From NCBI RefSeq assembly GCF_027912495.1, contig NZ_CP115463.1:186001-250000 (forward strand): a DNA stretch of 64,000 nucleotides. The letters run 5' to 3'. This document shows, in pieces, positions 58,404 to 64,000 of the stretch. The DNA is from Caulobacter sp. NIBR1757. Lineage in GTDB: Bacteria > Pseudomonadota > Alphaproteobacteria > Caulobacterales > Caulobacteraceae. The position numbers and the translations under genes are program-made. Under the pieces are notes generated by a model, which saw only the letters and a program-made list of their open reading frames with translations, did no database searches and was not told where the DNA came from. Within the stretch, counting starts at the first letter, position 1; the number at the start of each line of letters is the position of its first letter.

Positions 58404-59330
58404 ATGGCTATGGCAGAATCCAAGGGCGACAAGCCCACCCGTCCTCCCACGACCGGCAAGGAACGTGGCGGCGGCTGGCTGAGCCGGATCGCCCCCGGGG
58501 TGCGCGGGGCCTTCGCCAAGCGCGAGACGCCCGAGAACCTGTGGGTCAAATGCCCCGACACCGGCGAGATGATCTATCGCCCGGACCTGGAGGCCGCCCT
58601 GTGGGTGACGCCGGCCGGCCGGCACATGCGGATCGGCTCGAAGCAGCGGTTCGAATACACCTTCGATGGCGGGACCTATGAAGCCCTGCCGACCCCCGAG
58701 GTGCCGGAAGATCCGCTGAAGTTCTTCGACGGCAAGCCCTATCCCGAACGCCTGGCCGCCGCCCGCAAGGCGACCGGCGCCCCCGACGCCGTGGCTATCG
58801 CCGCCGGCAAGATCCGGGACGTGCCGGCGGTGGTGCTGGTCCAGGACTTCGCCTTCATGGGCGGGTCGCTCGGCATGGCCGCCGGCGAGGCCTTCATCGC
58901 CGCCGCCCGCGAAGCCGTCAAACGCCAGTGCCCGATGGTCGCCTTCACCGCCGCCGGCGGCGCGCGGATGCAGGAAGGCACCCTCAGCTTGATGCAGATG
59001 GCCCGCACGACCCTGGCCATCCAGGAACTCAAGGCGGCGAAACTGCCCTACATCGTGGTGCTCACCGACCCGACCACGGGCGGGGTGACCGCCAGCTACG
59101 CCATGCTGGGCGACATCCATCTGGCCGAACCCGGCGCCCTCATCGGCTTCGCCGGTCCGCGCGTCATCGAACAGACCATCCGCGAGACCCTGCCGCCGGG
59201 CTTCCAGCGGTCGGAATACCTCGTCGAGAAGGGCATGGTCGATCGCGTCGTGCCCCGCGGCGACCTGCCGGCCATCCTCGGCAGCCTGATGGGCACCCTG
59301 ATGATGGGGCGCGCCCGCAAGGCCGCCTGA
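58404..59330 (+). CDS. accD: Acetyl-CoA carboxylase carboxyltransferase beta subunit
   Basis: 308 residues. Crotonase-like carboxyltransferase domain: GGSLGMAAGEAFIAAAREAVKRQCPMVAFTAAGGARMQEGTLSLMQMARTT and VLTDPTTGGVTASYAMLGDIHLAEPGALIGFAGPRVI. The N-terminal zinc ribbon is reduced to one cysteine (WVKCPDTGEMIYRPD...WVTPAGRHMRI), so zinc is probably not bound; many alphaproteobacterial AccD proteins have the same change. First committed step of fatty acid synthesis. In the trp operon. Confidence 0.96.
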   Translation: MAMAESKGDKPTRPPTTGKERGGGWLSRIAPGVRGAFAKRETPENLWVKCPDTGEMIYRPDLEAALWVTPAGRHMRIGSKQRFEYTFDGGTYEALPTPEVPEDPLKFFDGKPYPERLAAARKATGAPDAVAIAAGKIRDVPAVVLVQDFAFMGGSLGMAAGEAFIAAAREAVKRQCPMVAFTAAGGARMQEGTLSLMQMARTTLAIQELKAAKLPYIVVLTDPTTGGVTASYAMLGDIHLAEPGALIGFAGPRVIEQTIRETLPPGFQRSEYLVEKGMVDRVVPRGDLPAILGSLMGTLMMGRARKAA

Positions 59331-59357
59331 CCCTTCCTCCCGCCGGGAGGCCAAGCC

Positions 59358-60668
59358 TTGACCGACCACCTGCTCCCCCATGACGCGGCGCTGGAGCGCC
59401 TGCGCCTGCTGCATCCCAAGCTGATCGACCTGTCGCTCGGCCGCATGCGGCGGCTGTGCGCGGCCCTGGGCGATCCTCAGCGCAATTTCCCGCCGGTGGT
59501 CCATGTGGCCGGCACCAACGGCAAGGGCTCGACGGTGGCCTTCCTGAGGGCCATGGCCGAGGCGGCGGGCCTGCGGGTGCATGTCTTCACCTCGCCGCAC
59601 CTTGTCCGCTTCGCCGAGCGCATCCGTCTGGCCGGGACCCTAATTGCCGACGAGCACCTCGCCCGCGTCCTGGAGACGGTCGAAGCGGCCAACGCCGGCG
59701 AACCGATCACCTTCTTCGAGATCACCACGGCCGCCGCCTTCCAGGCCTTCAGCGAGGTGCCCGCCGATCTGATCCTGCTGGAGGTGGGGCTCGGCGGCTC
59801 ACTCGACGCCACCAACGTCATCGAGGCCCCGGCGGTGAGCGTCATCTGCCCGGTCGATCACGACCACCGCGAGTTCCTCGGCGACTCCATCACCGCCATC
59901 GCCGGCGAGAAGGCCGGGATTATCAAGCGCGGCCGGCCGGTCGTCACCGGCTGGCAGGGCGAGGAGGCCTTCGAAGTGATCGAGGCCCGGGCCAGGGCCC
60001 TGGGCGCGCCGCTCACCGCCATGGGCCGCGACGTCGATGCCTATGTCACGGCCGGCCGCCTGACCGTCCAGGCCGAGGACCGGTTGCTCGATCTGCCGAT
60101 GCCCTCCCTGCCGGGCCCGCACCAGATCGCCAACGCCGGCGTCGCCGCCATCGCCGCTCTGGCCCTGCACCTCCCCGAGGAAGCCATCGCCAGGGGCGTC
60201 GAGACCGCCCGGTGGCCGGCGCGGATGCAGCGCCTGACCGCCGGCCCCCTGGCGGCCAGGGCCCGCGCCGCCAACACCGACCTGTGGCTGGATGGCGGCC
60301 ACAACGCCCACGCCGCCCGCGCCCTGGCGGACGCCCTGCGCGACCTTCAGGCCCGCGATGGCCGCGAGGCGGTGCTGATTTGCGGCCTGCTGACCAACAA
60401 GGACGCCGAGGCCTTCTTCGACGCCTTCCGGACCCTGAACCCCCGGATCATCGCCACCGCCTTCAGCGCCGATGCGGCCAGTCCGCCGGAGCGGCTGGTT
60501 TCGGCCGCCAGCGCCGCCGGCCTGCGGGCCAGCGCGGCGGAGTCTGTCGAGGCGGCGCTGGACCAGGCGCTGGCGGTCGAGGGCCTGGCGCCCCGGGTGA
60601 TGATCTGCGGCTCGCTGTACCTGGCCGGCGAGGTTCTCGCCCTCAGCCGCGAAACCTGGCCGGATTAG
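59358..60668 (+). CDS. folC: Folylpolyglutamate/dihydrofolate synthase, TTG start
   Basis: 436 residues. VVHVAGTNGKGSTVAFLRAM is the Mur-ligase P-loop, VHVFTSPHLVRFAERIRLAG and VICPVDHDHREFLGDSITAIAGEKAGIIKRG the FolC signatures, and LWLDGGHNAHAARALADAL the C-terminal domain. Adds glutamates to folates. TTG 59358 has GGGAGG 10 bases upstream; no better start is in frame. The stop overlaps the convergent TetR stop by 3 bases. Confidence 0.95.
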   Translation: MTDHLLPHDAALERLRLLHPKLIDLSLGRMRRLCAALGDPQRNFPPVVHVAGTNGKGSTVAFLRAMAEAAGLRVHVFTSPHLVRFAERIRLAGTLIADEHLARVLETVEAANAGEPITFFEITTAAAFQAFSEVPADLILLEVGLGGSLDATNVIEAPAVSVICPVDHDHREFLGDSITAIAGEKAGIIKRGRPVVTGWQGEEAFEVIEARARALGAPLTAMGRDVDAYVTAGRLTVQAEDRLLDLPMPSLPGPHQIANAGVAAIAALALHLPEEAIARGVETARWPARMQRLTAGPLAARARAANTDLWLDGGHNAHAARALADALRDLQARDGREAVLICGLLTNKDAEAFFDAFRTLNPRIIATAFSADAASPPERLVSAASAAGLRASAAESVEAALDQALAVEGLAPRVMICGSLYLAGEVLALSRETWPD

Positions 60669-61276
60669 CCGAGCACAAAGTCTCCCGCCGCCGGCGGCGG
60701 CAGCTTCAAGCCTCCGATCAAGGCCCGCAGCGCCAGGCGGTAGCCGGGGAAGCTCTCACGGTCGGCGGTCAGGGCTACCCGATCGAACAGGGCGGCGAGC
60801 AGGTCGGCCAGCGGCGCGACGGGCAGCTCCGGCACGATGCCGGCCGCCACGATCTGGCGCAGGCCGGCTTCAAGCTTGGCCTTCAGGTGCTGGCCGCGAA
60901 GCGCCTCGATGCGTTCGGTGCCCAGCACGCTGGCTCCCTCCACCAGCAGGATGCGGCGCCGGCCGGGCTCGGCCATGGCCAGCACATAGGCCTCGCCGCC
61001 GAGGATCAGCTGCTCGACCGGGTCAGGGTTGGTCTGGGAGGCCTTGCCCATCCGCTGGCCGACGTCGGCCAGTTCGGCATTGACGACGCCGGCGAAGACA
61101 GCGGCCTTGTCCGGGAAGTGGTGATACATCGCCCCGCGCGTCACCTTGGCGGCGGTGACGATGGCCGGGGTCGAGGCGGCGGCGTAGCCCTTCTCGGCGA
61201 ACAGCTGGCGGGCGGCCCACAGGATCTTGCCGCGGGTCTCGCGGCTGCGCTGGGCGTTGGGGCGGCGTTCGGGCAT
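60665..61276 (-). CDS. TetR family transcriptional regulator
   Basis: 203 residues. RETRGKILWAARQLFAEKGYAAASTPAIVTAAKVTRGAMYHHFPDKAAVFAGVVNAEL (about 13-70) is the TetR helix-turn-helix. MPERRPNAQRSRETRGK is the chosen start; upstream frame is repeat-derived. The ligand domain is short and unassigned. It is a lone gene with no divergent partner, and an operator-like TTACAAACAG half-site lies just before the start. Confidence 0.9.
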   Translation of the reverse strand: MPERRPNAQRSRETRGKILWAARQLFAEKGYAAASTPAIVTAAKVTRGAMYHHFPDKAAVFAGVVNAELADVGQRMGKASQTNPDPVEQLILGGEAYVLAMAEPGRRRILLVEGASVLGTERIEALRGQHLKAKLEAGLRQIVAAGIVPELPVAPLADLLAALFDRVALTADRESFPGYRLALRALIGGLKLPPPAAGDFVLG

Positions 61277-61280
61277 GGTT

Positions 61281-61310
61281 GGTAAGATACAGCCTGCCTG
61301 TTTGTAAGCA
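61281..61310 (-). promoter_or_regulatory. Candidate TetR operator (imperfect palindrome)
   Basis: On the minus strand GCTTACAAACAG is followed after a 5-base spacer by CTGTATCTTAC, an imperfect inverted repeat a few bases before the ATG at 61276. TTACAAACA is the half-site type seen in efflux regulators of the TtgR/AcrR group. Confidence 0.45.
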
Positions 61311-61342
61311 AGTGAGGCTTCGACGGAGTTGGGGCGGTTTCG

Positions 61343-61540
61343 CTCTCCGCCCTCTGGGCGGAGGACGGTTCGGAGCGTGAGCGACGGACCAGGAGGCGGG
61401 CCCACCGGCGTTCGAAGGTTTGCGTGTTTCCTTGTCCGCAAGCGGCAGCGGTCGCACCTCACATCCGCCGGTGGAAGTCCCGCCTCGGTTTGGCTCGCTT
61501 GCAGCGCTCGCCAAAGCCACTCCGCCCCAGGGGCGGAGAG
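61343..61540. repeat. Intergenic inverted-end repeat, family A, copy 3
   Basis: Begins CTCTCCGCCCTCTGGGCGG and ends CCGCCCCAGGGGCGGAGAG. Left arm AGCGTGAGCGACGGACCAGG and CCACCGGCG has an inexact counterpart in the right arm (CCGCCGGTGG, CGCTCGCCAAAGCC). Between pnp (stop 61623) and the TetR start, both on the minus strand. Confidence 0.85.
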
Positions 61541-61568
61541 CGGACGCGAGAGGGCCTCACGCAACGAA

Positions 61569-61596
61569 AAAGGGCGGCTCAGCTGAGCCGCCCTTT
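61569..61596 (-). terminator. pnp terminator
   Basis: Perfect 28-base palindrome, AAAGGGCGGCTCAG then CTGAGCCGCCCTTT, 27 bases after the pnp stop; on the minus strand it continues CCCTTTTTCG. Confidence 0.85.
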
Positions 61597-61622
61597 CCGT
61601 ATCTCAGCGGTAGCCGTGGCGC

Positions 61623-63758
61623 TTACGCGTCGGCGGCTTCCTGCTTGGCCGACAGGTCTTCGCCGGTTTCCTGGTCGACGATCTTCATCGACAGCTTGGT
61701 CTTGCCGCGATCGTCGAAGCCGATGAGCTTGACCTTGACCATCTGGCCTTCGGTCAGCACGTCCTGCGGGCGAGCCACGCGTTCGTTGCTGATCTGGCTG
61801 ACGTGGACGAGGCCGTCCTTGGCGCCGAAGAAGTTCACGAAGGCGCCGAAGTCGACGACCTTGACGACCTTGCCGTTGTAGATCGCGCCGACTTCCGGTT
61901 CGGAAGCGATCGACTTGATCCAGTCGCGGGCGGCGTCGATCTTGGACTGCTCGGAAGCAGCGATCTTGATCGTGCCGTCGTCCCCGATGTCGACCTTGGC
62001 GCCGGTGGTGGCGACGATCTCGCGGATCACCTTGCCGCCGGTGCCGATCACTTCACGGATCTTGTCCGCGGCGATCTTCATAGTCTCGATCTTCGGCGCG
62101 TACTCGCCCAGCTCTTCGCGGGGCGCGTCCATGGCCTTGTTCATTTCGCCGAGGATGTGATCACGGCCTTCCTTCGCCTGGGCGAGGGCCTGCTTCATGA
62201 TCTCGATGGTGATCCCGGAGATCTTGATGTCCATCTGCAGCGAGGTGATGCCATCGCTGGTGCCGGCCACCTTGAAGTCCATGTCGCCGAGGTGATCTTC
62301 GTCGCCCAGGATGTCGGACAGAACGGCGAAGCCGTCGCTTTCCAGGATCAGGCCCATGGCGATGCCCGAGACCGGACGGATCAGCGGAACGCCCGCGTCC
62401 ATCATGGCCAGCGAGGAACCACAGACGGTGGCCATCGAGGACGAGCCGTTCGACTCGGTGATCTCGGAGACCAGGCGGATGGTGTAGGGGAAGTCTTCCT
62501 TGGCCGGCAGCATCGGGCGCAGGGCGCGCCAGGCCAGCTTGCCGTGGCCGATTTCGCGGCGGCCGGGGCTGCCCATCCGACCGGTCTCACCGACCGAGTA
62601 GGGAGGGAAGTTGTAGTGCAGCAGGAAGCTTTCCTTGTAGGTGCCTTCCAGGGCGTCGATGAACTGCTCGTCGTCGCCGGTGCCGAGGGTCGCGACCACC
62701 AGGGCCTGCGTCTCGCCGCGGGTGAACAGGGCCGAGCCGTGGGTGCGCGGCAGGATGCCGACTTCACCGAGGATCGGACGCACGGTCTTCACGTCACGGC
62801 CGTCGATGCGGATGCCGGTGTCGAGGATGGCGCGCCGCACGACGTCGGCTTCCAGTTCCTTGAACACGCCGGCCAGCTTCAGCGGGTCATGGCCGTCCGG
62901 ATTGGCTTCGCTCTTGGCGAGGGCGGCGATGGCCTTCTTCTTGGCGGCGCCGATCGCTTCGTAGCGGTCCTGCTTCTTCTGGATCTTGTAGCCGGCGATG
63001 ATGTCTTCGCCGACCAGCGGCTTCATCGCCGCCTTGATGGCGTCGGTGTCTTCCGGCTCAAAATCGAAGGCGTCCTTGGCGGCGTGCTCGGCCAGGTCGA
63101 TGATGCCCTGGATGACCGGCTGCATGCCGTCGTGCGCGAACTGGATGCCGCCCAGAACGGTGGCTTCGTCCAGTTCCTGGATTTCCGACTCGACCATCAT
63201 CACGGCGTCGGCGGTGCCGGCCACGACGAGGTCCATCTTCGAGCCCTTCAGCTCGTCGGCGGTCGGGTTCAGGATGTAGGCACCATCGACATAGGCGACG
63301 CGGGCGGCGGCGATCGGGCCCATGAAGGGGGCGCCGGAGATCACCAGGGCGGCCGAGGCGGCGACCATGGCGATGATGTCGGGATCGTTCTCGAGGTCAT
63401 GCTGCAGCACGGTGCAGACGACCTGGACTTCGTTCTTGAAGCCCTTGACGAACAGCGGGCGGATCGGACGGTCGATCAGGCGGGAGACGAGCGTCTCCTT
63501 TTCCGACGGACGGCCTTCGCGCTTGAAGAAGCCGCCGGGGATCTTGCCGGCCGCGAAGGTCTTTTCCTGATAGTTGACGGTCAGGGGGAAGAAGTCCTGG
63601 CCGGGCTTTTGCGTCTTGGCGAAGACGGCGGTGGCCAGGACGACGGTTTCGCCCATGGTGGCCAGAACGGCGCCATCAGCCTGACGGGCGATGCGGCCGG
63701 TTTCGAGGGTGATGGACTTGCCGCCCCACTCGATGGTTTTGCGTCGAATCTCGAACAT
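61623..63758 (-). CDS. pnp: Polynucleotide phosphorylase
   Basis: 711 residues: RNase PH domain 1 (10-140), alpha-helical linker, RNase PH domain 2 (about 310-460, with GTHxxDRI-type [15 protein letters not shown]), KH domain about 555-615 ([16 protein letters not shown]) and S1 domain about 620-690 ([22 protein letters not shown]). Degrades RNA 3' to 5' by phosphorolysis. [13 protein letters not shown] at 63758 is the family start. Confidence 0.97.
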   Translation of the reverse strand: MFEIRRKTIEWGGKSITLETGRIARQADGAVLATMGETVVLATAVFAKTQKPGQDFFPLTVNYQEKTFAAGKIPGGFFKREGRPSEKETLVSRLIDRPIRPLFVKGFKNEVQVVCTVLQHDLENDPDIIAMVAASAALVISGAPFMGPIAAARVAYVDGAYILNPTADELKGSKMDLVVAGTADAVMMVESEIQELDEATVLGGIQFAHDGMQPVIQGIIDLAEHAAKDAFDFEPEDTDAIKAAMKPLVGEDIIAGYKIQKKQDRYEAIGAAKKKAIAALAKSEANPDGHDPLKLAGVFKELEADVVRRAILDTGIRIDGRDVKTVRPILGEVGILPRTHGSALFTRGETQALVVATLGTGDDEQFIDALEGTYKESFLLHYNFPPYSVGETGRMGSPGRREIGHGKLAWRALRPMLPAKEDFPYTIRLVSEITESNGSSSMATVCGSSLAMMDAGVPLIRPVSGIAMGLILESDGFAVLSDILGDEDHLGDMDFKVAGTSDGITSLQMDIKISGITIEIMKQALAQAKEGRDHILGEMNKAMDAPREELGEYAPKIETMKIAADKIREVIGTGGKVIREIVATTGAKVDIGDDGTIKIAASEQSKIDAARDWIKSIASEPEVGAIYNGKVVKVVDFGAFVNFFGAKDGLVHVSQISNERVARPQDVLTEGQMVKVKLIGFDDRGKTKLSMKIVDQETGEDLSAKQEAADA

Positions 63759-64000
63759 TTTGAGGAGTCTTTCTTCTCTCAATCCCGTGCGGCGTATTCC
63801 GGACGGGGGTGGACAGGGATGGAGCCCAGCGGGCGATTTCCTCTCCGGTGTCAGGTCCGGTGAGGCCTCATGGCCTCTAGCGGATCAGGTGGGGTGAACC
63901 CCCGCCGCCGACCCTCAGGACCTGAGGAGGATGGGCGGATATGCGAAGAGGCGGGGCCCTCTTGTGAAGGACCCCGCCCCTGTAATCGGTACTAGTGCTG
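63759..64000. other. pnp leader and upstream terminator region
   Basis: Read on the minus strand the pnp leader contains, in order, a GC hairpin AGGCGGGG...CCCCGCC (63950-63980, probably the terminator of the next gene upstream, often rpsO), CCTCAG GAC CTGAGG (63913-63927) and GAGGCC TCAT GGCCTC (63862-63877). Such hairpins could be RNase III targets, as in autoregulated pnp leaders. No gene is seen. Confidence 0.5.

Overview
The window is a high-GC chromosomal segment, almost certainly from an alphaproteobacterium of the family Caulobacteraceae (Caulobacter/Phenylobacterium-like). The basis is the gene content and order: an NtrZ-like periplasmic protein, a CC0125/CC1285-type lipoprotein, a FYDLN/TIGR02300 protein, hsp20 with DUF1150, leuS-lptE-holA, aroA-cmk-rpsA-ihfB, trpF-trpB-trpA-accD-folC, and ethylmalonyl-CoA pathway-type enzymes. 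I see no prophage, insertion sequence, CRISPR array, toxin-antitoxin pair or conjugation gene. It reads as core genome with small accessory modules.

Layout. 1-5.1 kb: tail of a carboxylesterase, hemC divergent from tsaD-gpsA, a YciI/Rieske pair, tRNA-Gly. 5.1-16.4 kb: DUF6065 protein, a Pro/Ala-rich membrane protein, a protein-quality cluster (tRNA editing, thioredoxin-TPR, Lon-N, Trm112), UbiH-type hydroxylase, isoaspartyl peptidase, then oxidoreductases, a 2OG-Fe(II) oxygenase and a DMT exporter. 16.4-24 kb: palindrome-rich gap, YhhN, unknown membrane protein, YkvA, SDR, lipoprotein, LysE, holA, and a TetR/thioesterase pair with a perfect operator-like palindrome. 24-34.5 kb: lptE-leuS, DUF3576, NtrZ, hydrolase/thioesterase, LysR divergent from mmsA, DUF2237, CitE-type lyase. 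34.5-45.8 kb: HIT, mesaconyl-CoA hydratase-like MaoC protein, mdh, FAH/GST/carbonic anhydrase, ABC-2 exporter, hydrolase, M23 peptidase, DUF1150-hsp20, Sel1 protein. 45.8-64 kb: hybrid histidine kinase, tRNA-Ala, FYDLN protein, aroA, cmk, rpsA, an unrecognised gene, ihfB, mscL, trpFBA-accD-folC, TetR, pnp.

The CitE-type lyase, MaoC hydratase, malate dehydrogenase and methylmalonate-semialdehyde dehydrogenase together point to C2/C3 acyl-CoA assimilation.

The most distinctive non-coding structure is ten intergenic elements in three sequence families. Each has long inverted ends around a variable centre, and all lie between genes. Family A: 3697, 28148, 61343. Family B: 19681, 22368, 23688, 34941, 41534. 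Family C: 50961, 55489. They resemble the Caulobacter intergenic repeats in type. Two B copies bracket a TetR/thioesterase cassette sitting between lptE and holA, and one C copy seems to supply the ribosome binding site of trpF. I did not find a clearly novel multi-gene system; the repeats, the cassette, a Rieske gene without a normal start codon, and several unrecognised genes are the best leads.
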